Assembly: GCF_025766255.1 (NCBI RefSeq)
Contig: NW_026516958.1
Location: 1-12,447 of the forward strand
DNA length: 12,447 bases
Direction: 5' to 3'
Source of the DNA: Zychaea mexicana
Lineage: Eukaryota; Mucoromycota; Mucoromycetes; Mucorales; Lichtheimiaceae
In this document: positions 1 through 9,759 of the stretch, one piece after another
How the letters are laid out: each line of letters opens with the position of its first letter
Numbering within the stretch: the first letter of the stretch is position 1
Program-made: the position numbers and the translations under genes
Notes under the pieces: generated by a model
What the model saw: only the letters and a program-made list of their open reading frames with translations
Database searches by the model: none
What the model was told of the DNA's origin: nothing

Positions 1-1888
1 TATTGTTATTCAAGCAAGCCTGGTTGAAGCTCACCGACGAAGCCTGGGTACGGTGCGTCATCAGCCATGGTTATAAGATTCCACTTGTACAACAACCACC
101 TACTACTACATCCTTCTCTCCTTCTTTTTCTCATTTTCTTACCTCAGACCATACTATCATCGACAAGGAGATTTCAGACCTTCTTTCAAAACGGCCAATC
201 GAAGAAGTTCTATGTCATTCCCAAGGTTTCCGCTCGACGCTCTTCACTATCCCAAAAAAAACGTCCAGCCTTTAACCCGTTCTCAACCTCAAGCCATTCA
301 ACGTATACCTGCCCAAGCGTAGTTTCAAGATCGAATCCATCAAGACGGTATGCTCAATGATCAACAAGAACGAGTATTGTACATCCATTGACTTAACCGA
401 CGCTTTTATGCACATTCCTGTCCACCAGACTTCCTGCAAGTTTCTACAGTCTCGATGGCAAGACAAACTTTATCAATACCGCGTCCTCTCCTATGGTATG
501 GCTCTTTCCCCCTTGGTATTCAGCAAATGCCTTCGACTGGTGCTTCGTTGGGCGCGTAAAAACCACCAGATTCGTGTCAGCGCTTATTTAGACGATTTAT
601 TGATCGTTGCTCGCGACTAGTCAACCTGTCTCCAGCATACTCAAATGGTGCTGCGCAAGCTGTCGTCTCTGGGTTGGATCGTGAACCAACAAACATCATG
701 TCTGGTGCGTCAACAATCTATCGATCATCTGGGCTTCCGCATCAACACCAGCGATATGTCATTAACGGAACCAGCTTCAAAGATTCGCGATTTGCGCTGG
801 GAAGCCAACCGTCTCATTCATCGTCGTCATTGCACCATCTGACAACTAGCAGCATTCATCGGCAAGGCACAGGCCCTAATGATGGCAGTTTTTCTGGCAC
901 GACTGAAAACATGCTATCTACTCGCCCTGAAGAATCAGCAACTCCAGCAAACGCAACAATGGACGTCGACGATAACGATCAGTACACCAGCACTCGACGA
1001 GCTTCGATGGTGGCGCGATCGCCTACACCAGTGGAATGGTGTCAGCTTCCTACCAGTCACCCCACAGCACAAGACCTTCACCGATGCATCTGACGAGGGC
1101 TGGGGGATAGTCAGCAACCAACGATCTTTTTTTGGCGCAGCAGCCTCTCAAGAACACATCAATTGGAAAGAACTAATGGTGATATAGAAGACCGTACATC
1201 TGCGACATCTACGGGGTCAGTCTCTTCGCATCTATTCCGACAATATGACAACTATCACTTACATCAACAACTTTGGGGGACCAGGTCTCCCTGACTTATG
1301 AAACTCGCTCGACGTATATGGAACTTTTGTCTTCAAACTTCCACCCGTCTACATCTCACATACGTTCCTTCAGCATTCAATCCGGCGGATGCACCGTCGC
1401 GCCATCTAGCAACCCAACTGGAGTGGAGCATCGCCCCATCCTTCTTCCGTCGGTTGGATCGCCGCTGGGGTCCTCATCAGATCGACCTCTTTGCCACTCG
1501 CCAGAACGCCAAGACGCCACAATTTGTGACATGGCGCTGGGATCCGACTGCACTAGCCACCGACGCCATGGCCCTCGATTGGTCACAGTTTCGCCAGGTC
1601 TATCTGTGCCCCCCATGGAGCCTGATTCCAGCAGTTCTCTGCAAACTTCAACAGGAGCCGGTCAATGCGACACTGATCACACTGTGGTGGCCGACAGCAA
1701 TTTGGTTCCCGACCCTCAAGCAAGTAACACGACCACGTCCCTGGCGCATACCTGCGAAGCAGTTCTCCTGGCTCCGGGGCAAGAAGCAAGCGGTGCTATC
1801 CAAGAACCCCCATTGGTCTCCCACAGCCTGGCAAATAAGATGCGCCGATTGGAAGAAGCTGGAGCCACCGAGGCCGTCGGAGCAGTGA
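1..1888 (+). pseudogene. DIRS reverse transcriptase / RNase H / methyltransferase-like polyprotein, broken
   Basis: This would synthesise the cDNA of the retrotransposon. Frame 3 carries the RT fingers (PKKTSSL, stop, PVLNLKPFN at about 258-304), the SIDLTDAFMHIPVH motif (Asp codon 390-392) and the YLDD catalytic box at 585-596. RNase H follows, with TFTDAS (Asp 1083-1085), NWKEL (Glu 1170-1172) and YSDN (Asp 1239-1241). Near 1296 the reading shifts to frame 2, which carries YVPSAFNPADAPSR (about 1357-1405). Next come DLFATRQN and the LCPPWSLIPAV and LITLWWP stretches, which match the methyltransferase-like domain of DIRS elements. In-frame stops interrupt it at 273-275, 618-620, 840-842 and 1185-1187, with one frameshift near 1296. 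The start is cut by the window edge. The family call is secure; no function is expected from this copy. Confidence 0.88.
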
Positions 1889-2922
1889 TTTTACACTCTG
1901 ACCACCATCATGCCAGTCAGCAATACCAGTATATTCAGCAACACTTTTTATCTTGGTGTCAATCTCGTCGCCTCGAGGCCCTGGAGCTAACGGGAAAACA
2001 TTTGGTCAACTTCCTAGGATATAGCAAAGACAAACTACACTGGTCAATAAATATGATTAAGGTCTATCGTTCGGCCCTCCTGGATTTATTCGACGATCGA
2101 GACAAGATTCTCTCTTTATGGCTTTATACCTCTTTCATGAAGGCATTAGACGGTACTACCTTGCGACGGGTTCCTCCTGCAAACTTAGATATTACACCAG
2201 TTCTACATCACTTTCGCCACCTTGGCCCCAATGTTCATCTTTCACCAGCTCAATTAACTGCCAAGAATTGTTGGCTGTTGGCCATTTGTGGTTTCATGCA
2301 CCCTTCGGACATCGAACGCACGGATTTGGACCGTTGTCTCATCGACGAAGCTTCCGGTAAACTCACGCTCACCATTGTGTGTCCCAAAGAACGTCGCCAA
2401 GGCCAACGCATCACCAAAACCATCAGCATCGATTCGCACGAGGAGCCTCTTTTCTGCCCAGTGACCGCTTTTGCAGTATACAAGACACGCTTTGCGTCAC
2501 AGTCATGTCATGCTCCCCATCCTGTCTTATCCGAACACAACATCACTTCTTTATTCGTGATCTGCACAATACTTCTCAACACATCGGTTCACAACGAATT
2601 GGCAAGCACATCAATTTCATTATGGCTCTTATCCCAGTCCCCCCCTGGTGGACGGCGTATACGGGCTCGGGCCCTTGGCTCTACACGAGCAGCATGGGCG
2701 GGCGCTGTGGTAGACGATATAGTCGCCCATGGTTCTTGGTCGTCACGTCAGATGTTCGATTTGTTTTACCGGATTTCACGCGAGACGCGTTCCAATCTCT
2801 CATCCTTGGCCCTTGGTTCCTCGGCCCCGGTCTCGAATGCTCTGGAGTCACAATCACTAGATCCACCAAATAATGTATCTTTCAGCCGAGGCCATAGGCC
2901 GAAGGCTTTATCTCATTATTAG
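1840..2922 (+). pseudogene. DIRS tyrosine recombinase, broken
   Basis: Frame 1 encodes a DIRS-type tyrosine recombinase, which would insert the circular cDNA into the genome. The N-terminal SAM-like part is at about 1915-2160 (HFLSWCQSRRLEAL, VYRSALLDL). The catalytic part holds LLAICGFMHPSDIERTD at 2272-2322 and, at the C-terminus, RARALGSTRAAWAGA, DDIVAHGSWSS and LFYRISR. The likely nucleophile Tyr is codon 2767-2769. Two compensating frameshifts enclose about 85 nt. A base seems lost near 2555, where frame 3 reads IRDLHNTSQHIGSQRIGK. Frame 1 resumes after the seven-C run at 2639-2645. The first catalytic Arg expected in the RPSD motif reads His (2299-2301). The start is uncertain: the frame is open from 1273 and overlaps the methyltransferase-like domain, so 1840 is simply the first Met near the onset of similarity. 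Confidence 0.82.
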
Positions 2923-2930
2923 TGTTATTC

Positions 2931-3013
2931 ATGGATCGGATCGGATCAGATACGGATCGGATACATGCAGATACGGATCGGATACATGCAGATACGGATC
3001 GGATATGCGGATA
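2931..3013. repeat. 21-bp tandem repeat (GATCGGATAC-rich)
   Basis: The unit CAGATACGGATCGGATACATG occurs at 2947-2967 and 2968-2988 without change, and a third, shortened copy runs from 2989. Partial GATCGGATCGGATC units precede it. It begins only a few bases after the end of the DIRS recombinase. It may be a satellite seed, part of the DIRS terminal region, or the insertion target. A looser echo (CAGATCGGATTACCAGATGTCGGAT) occurs at 4291-4315, next to the end of the Gag fragment. Confidence 0.85.
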
Positions 3014-4347
3014 TTAGTGCGCAGATAAAAGGGGAAGTAAGTGCATTCAGATCTCAAATGTTGTTGCAATTCTGGTAGAGAAATGCGTTTATAAAATCGA
3101 AATGAAACAGTAAGCAAACGTAGAAGTGATTTGAGCATAAAGAAACAGGCAAAATATTATACGCTTTGGAACAACAATTATACAACTTCTACTGAACCGT
3201 TCATGTTTGCTACTGACAGCGGAGTACTGAAAAGAACTGCAGGAATACCATAACTTGGAGAAAACCATGAGATAATCCAAATCTTTATACTGCTCCGTAT
3301 TTTCAGATAATGCCTTAGTGATAAGTTTATTATTCTTGCGTTTTTTATTACGAGGCTTATGTAAGAGTAGTAATGAAAGAAGTGGTACTTCATACGTCAT
3401 TTGCAAAAATAATATATCACAATACCCCTTTGATAAGCTGCTTCATAGTAATGATAATCAACACTATGTGTTATCGTAAAGTGTACGATCATATGGAATA
3501 CTTGACAAGGTGTAAAGTGCGGACAAGAGTAAGACAAGACAGAAGACGAAAGGGAATAAGGACAAAACATTTACAAACTGACCAGGTAAGAGTGTGCTAA
3601 GTGGTCTTAGTAAGGACAAACCAAGATAGGACAAGCGAAGAAAATATGAGGATGAGGTAGGAAATAAGATATTTAGATGACCTGGTTTTTGCTTATTATT
3701 CGAAAACTATTTTATATACATATACATATTACTATCGAATTTAATAATGTAGTAACCAGAAGGATTGGTAGCTAGTAATAAGGATAGTGGAGACGGATGA
3801 TCATGATGGTTGATGCTAGTCATGTTGAAGAAGTAGTTTTAAAATCGTTGTGGTCGAGAATAATTATGACACAAGGGCATGTAAATTATATGAGATGGCA
3901 GGTATATTTTGGATCAATCAGCAACATATGCTACTTTTAGACAGCATAATAATCGAAGTTTGTGTTAAAATAAAAAATCTTACTAATAAAGATTACATTC
4001 ACGAATGTCATCATAATACCTTAAATATAAAAGTGCACTGAAAAGAGATGGACAGCGTATGATTATGTTGAAATGTGTCTCTGATAGGTTGTATTAAGTA
4101 AACAACCATTGGATCGGTATGTGTTTTCTTTGTAATGTAAAGAATTACAACATTCATTAGTGGCAGCATGACAGTACCAGAATGCTACTGTTGCTGTAAT
4201 GTATATTGTGATCTTTACACTAGGAGCAGGATTCAAAAGACTCATGAAGCAAAGAATTCTTTCATAAGAAAAATTCAGATAGACAGATGAGCAGATCGGA
4301 TTACCAGATGTCGGATAAAATGAAGAACCCTAGATACAATTATCCAC
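3014..4347. other. AT-rich stretch without a supported gene
   Basis: Open frames here are short (up to about 105 codons) and rich in Ile, Tyr, Lys and Phe as expected of AT-rich DNA. None has a recognisable motif or phase-consistent exons. The stretch includes a TATACATATACATAT microsatellite near 3714-3730. It also has loosely repeated GGACAAG / GACAAG words at about 3504-3640. I see no RNA gene. Confidence 0.6.
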
Positions 4348-5317
4348 CTACTCGCGGGAGTTATTGTTCCGGTTTTTGTAGCCCGATGTCTTGCCCTGCG
4401 GAGGGCGTTGTTGAAAACCTGGTGCGTGCTGCTAGTGTCTAGTGTTACGTTCATCGTAGTCATGCTCGTGCTGGGCTGAGTTATGCGAGTTTGTGCGAGG
4501 GGAATTAGCCTTTCCTTTCCTCGGTTGCAGGTTCTGGGAGTGCATGCTGGTAGCTTGTACTGCCTTTGACAAATGGACATGTTCAACCAAGGCTTTGGGA
4601 TCCAACAGTGGTTCCTGCGTTGCTGGTGCCATATGAGGGGCTGATCCACGAATTCTAGTAGCCAGAAATATGTTCTCAACGCGAACCTGAATGATGTGCG
4701 AGGCTGTATCTGCCAAAAGGGCATGAATAACGTTTGCAAATTCGATAGCCGCGTCTGCAGTGACACTTCCATCCAGTAGCACGCGGTGTACAAAGTAATT
4801 GATAGGGCAGGTGATTCCGGATAGACGATATTGCACATCTATAAACTGAGTGTCAACACTTTTTGTCTGTGTGGCCACCGGTACGTTGTTGAGGCTAGGA
4901 GCGACATAGGTACGCTCTACATTGCGTGTGCATTCAGATAAGAAACGACGTCGATCTGTTTCAGGAAGAGGGCTATGGAAGAAGTCGTGAGCCATCCTGG
5001 CAGATGTTGTTTGAATTCGGCGTGAGGATGAAAGTCTATGTCAGCTGGTCGTTCGGTGATATACATGTCCGCGCAGACGATGTCGCTATCGACGTCGATA
5101 GGATCATCTGTTGCGCTCGAATTAGATGCAAGGGTAGTGTGGTGGTGTTGTGTTCCAAACGTTCGATACGTTGGAGTAGCTCACGAGCCCATGCAGGAGC
5201 AGCGGCAGAAGCAGAATCAGAAGAAGTAGTAGTGGTACTATGTTGTACGTTTTGATCATTTGATAACGATGACTGCGTCGGTCGAGTACTAGAGCGACAC
5301 TGCGCGAAAAAGTACAT
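4348..5317 (-). pseudogene. DIRS Gag-like protein fragment, broken
   Basis: The 187-codon frame ending at 4432 carries DFFHSPLPETDRRRFLSE, VDTQFIDVQYRLSGIT, INYFVHRVLLDG, VIHALLADTASHIIQVR and LLDPKALVEHVHLSKAVQ. From memory this pattern matches the Gag-like ORF that precedes the polymerase ORF in DIRS elements of Mucoromycota; this is recall, not a search. Reading through the TAG at 4432-4434 the same frame continues as a Gln/Asn/Arg-rich tail to a TAG at 4348-4350. The N-terminal part lies in another frame (Ser/Thr-rich, then PAWARELLQRIERLEHNT, a short coiled coil, at about 5145-5205). This places a frameshift at about 5036-5050. It runs opposite to the DIRS copy at the left edge and no polymerase follows it, so it is a separate truncated insertion. 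Its 5' part runs straight into the palindrome at 5316-5345. Confidence 0.6.
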
Positions 5318-5345
5318 ATCACAGGCTTTAAAAACAGGGTGATAT
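5316..5345. repeat. Quasi-palindrome A, ATATCAC...GTGATAT
   Basis: This 30-bp unit opens with ATATCAC and closes with the inverse GTGATAT. Its core CTTTAAAAACAGGG is shared with units C and D near the right edge. Read in reverse complement it matches unit D (12111-12138) over ATATCACCCTGTTTTT and the closing TGTGATAT, so A and D are inverted relative to each other across about 6.8 kb. Confidence 0.8.
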
Positions 5346-5399
5346 ATGCCTATGACCTGGTTCTGGTATGATAAAATAAAGTATGTAGCCTGCAGCAAA

Positions 5400-5890
5400 T
5401 ACAGCTACTATATTCGGTAGCAATGCATCTTGGTTTCTTATTTTATTTGTAGGAAGCCTTCATATGCAAGTGAGAAAGGAGCTAATGCACACAAAGTAGT
5501 AGTGATAAATATGTATTTGTCCTTTTTTGAGATGCTCAATTTTCCAAACACTGTTCCTTTATTACACAGCCTTTCCCTGCTCCCCCAATTGTTTTTTTTC
5601 AGGTAGTTCATGTTGCCGCTTCTTATGCAGCACCATCATAGTATATGCAACGACTAGTAAAAGGGCATCTGCTTTTTTGGTTCACACAATCCTCTTTTTT
5701 ATTTTGCATATTACAACGTTAATAAAGACATGGTCCCCCATATTATTTACACCCTGTTATGCAAAAACCATGTCCCCGACTCTTTATGTAAATGTGTATC
5801 ATTACAGAGAGTGCTACATGTGATAAAAAAACACAAAGTAGGAAGTGCATAATGTGTTATAGTAAAAGATATAGAAGCGTACAGATGCGT
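5400..5890. other. AT-rich non-coding stretch upstream of the transposase gene
   Basis: No frame shows motifs or plausible splicing. The stretch is T-rich and probably holds the 5' flank of the Tnp2-like gene. No repeat stands out. Confidence 0.45.
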
Positions 5891-5901
5891 TTATATATAA
5901 G
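5889..5901 (+). promoter_or_regulatory. Possible TATA box of the Tnp2-like gene
   Basis: GTTTATATATAAG lies about 65-75 bases before the proposed start codon at 5966, a typical TATA position for a fungal gene. The assignment depends on that start being right. A T-tract directly precedes the ATG. Confidence 0.3.
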
Positions 5902-5965
5902 AGAGGCTCTGTGCTACTGCTGGACACTTCGACTTGCTCTGAATCTCTACTTTTTTTTTGGCACA

Positions 5966-8900
5966 ATGGAGCTCAATCGCAACGAATTGTTAGTTGCGTG
6001 TTTCTGTCCATTGTGCTTGAGGGCAAACAGCAACACCGGCTTCCAAATGGTGCCAAGAAGAACGCACGAATATCATCAGCGGCGCGTCTTAAATGGTGCT
6101 TCACAGAGCCTCTCATACAATGGTACTTGCTCTACACACATCCCGAAGATTGAGTTAATAATGTTGTATCTTATATATCTACTAGTGGGCGCCATTGTAG
6201 CTAATATCGAAGCCAATTTGCGCCAAAGCTCGTCACCGTCACCATTGCCGCTAGGCGACGATATTGATATGGACATGGATGATGATGTGATGGTCGATTA
6301 TCCCTCCCCTGGTATGAGACTATATTGTTAGTGAAATAGATGTGCGAATAAGTCATTAATCGTTATTATGTATTGTAGACATCGTTTCAAGTCTTCATGT
6401 CCCTTTTTCTGCTGAGGATAATGTGTTCGCAGTTGAGGATGAAGTTGCCGATGGAGAGCAAAATGACAATGCTCTTGTCATAAGTGCTGCTGATGTTGAG
6501 TTCGGTAATGATGGGAGCGAAATGCAAAGTGAGGCAGCCGCCATTGGCGCAGGTTGGTTTATAAAAAGCAGTTTTATTGAATCAAATAGAAGAGCTCTGA
6601 ACCACACGGTACTCACAACTATTTTTTCCAAAAATTAACCAAAGACACTCACCTTGATCCTCCTCCTCCTCCTCCTGTTACCGGGATTCATACCTTTCAG
6701 CATCCCTTTGTCCTTGTCGTTCTCTTCCTCGTGCTTTTCCAGTTACATTTCGTTTCAGAGCACTTGTCCTGCATCATAATCGACTTTTGCGTTCTACTTC
6801 TTGGTGATATCCAGCCAAACTTTTCCATCCCTACCTCGATTGCTACTCTCCGCCGTATCACTGGATTCTCCGCACTGACCGATCACTTGCGCAAATATGT
6901 GTGCTGTTCTCGTTGCCACAGCCTGTATCTTGCATCTGATCCTCATTGCCCAAGGACATGCACCAACAACGATATCCGCTACAACAGTTTATGTGGCAAT
7001 GTATTGTTCAAGACTGTCGGTAATCCTTGGGTGCCTGTAAAAGAGTATGCCTATCAGCCCTTATCTGCGACTATTGAGAGGCTTTTTATGCGGCCAGGAT
7101 TCGAGGCAAATATCGAGGAATGGCGGAGCCGTAGACGAATTGTTGATAACTCCTTTGACATTTACGACGGTGACATGTGGTGGGAGTTTCGTGATCGTGA
7201 AGGCAGGCCGTTTGTTGAGCAGCACCGTTCACTGTTGTTCACACTCAACGTAGATTGGTTTGGCCCGTTTCTGAACTCCACGTATTCAAACGGTGCCATA
7301 TACTTGTCCATAAACAATCTACCCCGATCTGAGCGCTACAAGTCAGAAAATCTCATTCTTCTTGGTGTAATGCCTGGCCCACGGGAAGCGAGTACATCTG
7401 ACATCAACCATTACCTTCGACCCTTGGTTGATGAATTGTTGGAATGGTACAGCGGTAAAACAATCAGGACGTGCCAGTATCCACAGGGAACACTTGTCCG
7501 CTTAGCATTGTTCATCAATGCTTGTGATATTCCTGCCGCAAGGAAAACAAGCGGTTTCACCTCTCATGCGAGCCTTTGTGCCTGTTACAAATGCGTCCGT
7601 CAATTCAACGTTTTCCCTGGCACCACCAACATCGACTACTCTGGGTTTGACGTTGCTAATTGGGTGCTGCGAACGCGGGAGGACAACCGGGCTTATGCTG
7701 AGCAATGGCGGAATGCTGAGACGATGAGGCTCGACGAGAACTGGAAAGGGCAAATGGGACAAGATGGTCAGAGCTGCATCGCCTCGGCTACTTTGATCCT
7801 GTTCGTTGCACGATCATCGACCCGATGCATAATTTGTTTCTCGGCACAACAAAGCGCATGGCAAAGGTCTGGATTGACCGAGAACTCCTCAACAGAACCA
7901 ACCTTCAACAGATGCAAGTGCTCGCGGATGGTATTGTTCTCCCTCCCGATTATGTTGCCTTGCACCGCAAAACCGAAAGTGGCTTCTCATTCATGACCGC
8001 AGATGATTAGAAGTCGTGGTGCATCGTATATTCACCTTTTGTACTTAACGGCCACCTTCCTAGAAGATACCTCCAAAATTGGTTGAAGTTTGTCGATGCT
8101 TGTCGTTTGCTGGTTAAGCCATCAATTACCGTAGACGAAACTGCAGAAGCAAATACTCTTCTCACAGAGTTTGTACTGGTGTCGAGCAAATATATGGCCC
8201 AGAGGAGATCACACCGAACATGCACCTTCATATGCACTTTGCCGCAACGATCGATGATTTCGGGCCGTTATACGCTTACTGGCTCTTCTCGTCTGAGCGA
8301 TATAACGGGTACCTCAAGGAGATCGACACCAACCAAAAGGACTCCTTCGAAATGACGTTCATGAAAAGATTCCTGCAGAAGACTGGTGCTCGCGATTTCG
8401 TTCGATCGTTTGAAGCCCTCTTCCAACACCGTCAACATCATTTCGCCTTCCTGAACAGCTTTCTCGATCTTGTACAGCCAATCCCACACACAGCTGATGT
8501 TGTCCAACGTCAATTCGATGTTCATGCGTTTTTGGCGTTGTCGACGGATGTTGGTGCCATCCACTACGTCACAGGAAGTGAGCCGCTGCCGCCGGATGTA
8601 TACCCTTTGCAATATGGACGGATAGCGTTTATGCCTGAGCAACTGTACGATTTCTTGTTGGCATTTTACCGTGCTGTGTATGGCGATTATCTCGTTCACT
8701 ATACCCAAGCTGGTGATGGGCAAGTTTTCGTCAGTAACCAGTACTGGAAAATGAAGACGATAACGATGATGGGGCAGACTTACCGCAGTGTTGAAGCAAG
8801 ATCGCGGCGTGGTGCGCACGCTCAAGTTCTGTTCCACATAGACGATCGCGGAGAAGCAATGGCCTGGCCATGCGAAATCCAGTTTTTCTTTCGGCATGTG

Positions 8901-9271
8901 CAGTTCGTTCGTGGGCAGCAACAGAGCATGTATTTGCATATGTTCGATGGTACAGCATCCACAGTGACAACGATGGTCGCCGATTTACGGATCCTTATCT
9001 TGAAACGTGGTGTAGCCGTTTTCGAAGTGAAGCGATGGACTGCATTGTACCTGTTCATCGTTTATATGGACAAGTTGCCGTAGTAAAACTGGGCACAAAG
9101 AAATGCAAATGCCAGAACAGTAGTGCTTCTGTTAGCAAAAAAGATGCTAGTATAAACAACTATAACTTTTTTCTTTGTATTTGTCCACCAAAAATCTTTA
9201 GTATTCCATGTTTCTGCTGTTACCATAGCGTTTATAATAGTACCATGTGTGTTGTATGCACGCATCGATAA
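5966..9271 (+). pseudogene. Tnp2/CACTA-like (Plavaka-like) transposase, two introns, decayed
   Basis: It would cut and move the element using a DDE-type nuclease. Exon 1 (5966-6311) starts with a zinc-finger-like CFCPLCLRAN...RRTHEYHQRR motif and ends in an acidic tract. Introns at 6312-6378 and 6553-6644 are GT-AG and both phase 1, and they join frames 2, 3 and 2. Exon 3 carries PPPPPPVTG, ITGFSALTDHLRKYVCC, the FTLNVDWFGPF box (Asp 7253-7255), NNLPRSERYKSENLILLGV, LRPLVDEL, NACDIPAARKTSGF (Asp 7526-7528), IIDPMHNLFLGTTKRM (Asp 7819-7821), NMHLHMHFAATIDDFGP and FSSERYNGYL (Glu 8295-8297). It ends with HVFAYVRWY and PVHRLYGQVAVVKLG. Breaks: frameshifts near 7720, 8193 and 8923, and a TAG at 8008-8010 where Trp is expected. 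Similarity fades near 9110; the frame stays open to 9271. The Asp and Glu codons are candidate catalytic residues, not proven ones. Confidence 0.85.
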
Positions 9272-9759
9272 TATCTTGGTGGAGCATTTTGTTACCTAAG
9301 TGCGAAAAAAAAGGAAGATTTAGGGTTGAATTCGCAAACCAACACGTAAGCAGCAAACTAAAGCACTATCTATAAGTACATACACACCTTATAGGCTTAC
9401 AGGACTTTCGAAGTTGCCAGTAACTTTGAGATGGTAGTCGGATGCTGTTAACAAATTTCAAGCACAAAATCTAATAGTAATTAAAGAAGCAGTAAGCTAA
9501 TGGAAAGCTTCTTATCACTTGGAGTTTTCAGTGAGTAAAGTGAGTGATGTTTCTGTTTGTGCCATGATGAGGATTGATAAAGACGCGAATGACGTGGATA
9601 GTAGAAGTGGCAAAAAGAAAAAGATGGGTCGTTCTCCCCAACCACTGAAAAAAATTCCCCCCCCCAACAGCAGCTGCATGCATAACTTTTGTTTTGCCCA
9701 CCCATACCCACACGACACAGTCGTGCAACCAACTTTTTTATTTTTTTTTGTTTTCTCAA
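9161..9759. other. Non-coding stretch between two convergent genes
   Basis: Beyond the fading end of the transposase frame I see no supported gene. The stretch contains homopolymer runs (A7 then C9 at about 9650-9663, T9 at 9741-9749) that create long but meaningless frames on both strands. Confidence 0.5.
9737..9742 (-). terminator. Possible polyadenylation signal AATAAA of the minus-strand gene
   Basis: Read on the minus strand, AATAAA lies about 20 bases after the stop codon at 9760-9762. It sits inside an A/T homopolymer run, so it could be chance. Confidence 0.3.

Larger units (their letters stand above)
1..2930 (+). mobile_element. DIRS-like tyrosine-recombinase retrotransposon, left end outside window, decayed
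   Basis: DIRS elements copy themselves through reverse transcription and insert with a tyrosine recombinase instead of an integrase. The order seen here (RT, RNase H, methyltransferase-like domain, tyrosine recombinase) is the hallmark of the group. No Gag ORF lies upstream in the window, so the 5' part is missing or beyond the edge. Stops and frameshifts are spread along the whole length, so this copy cannot make its proteins. The coding part ends at 2922. The bases around 2884-2908 hold a small GC-rich palindrome (centre GGCC-ATA-GGCC at 2890-2900), possibly part of the 3' terminal region. I cannot define the exact right end, nor the inverted or circular-junction repeats expected of DIRS. 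Confidence 0.85.

Noticed and set aside
1377..1789. Minus-strand frames within the DIRS methyltransferase-like region
   Set aside because: These are shadows of the plus-strand domain with clear motifs.
4275..4838. Minus-strand 187-codon frame overlapping the Gag fragment
   Set aside because: It is the shifted shadow of the Gag-like frame. It has no motif, whereas the frame ending at 4432 carries the family-like blocks.
5527..5823. Plus-strand frame of 98 codons upstream of the transposase
   Set aside because: It is T-rich DNA giving Phe/Leu/Cys/Ser-rich translation, with no motif and no splice join to the transposase exon.
8268..8939. Minus-strand open frame of 223 codons opposite the transposase
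   Set aside because: It mirrors the well-supported plus-strand transposase coding and shows no motifs of its own.
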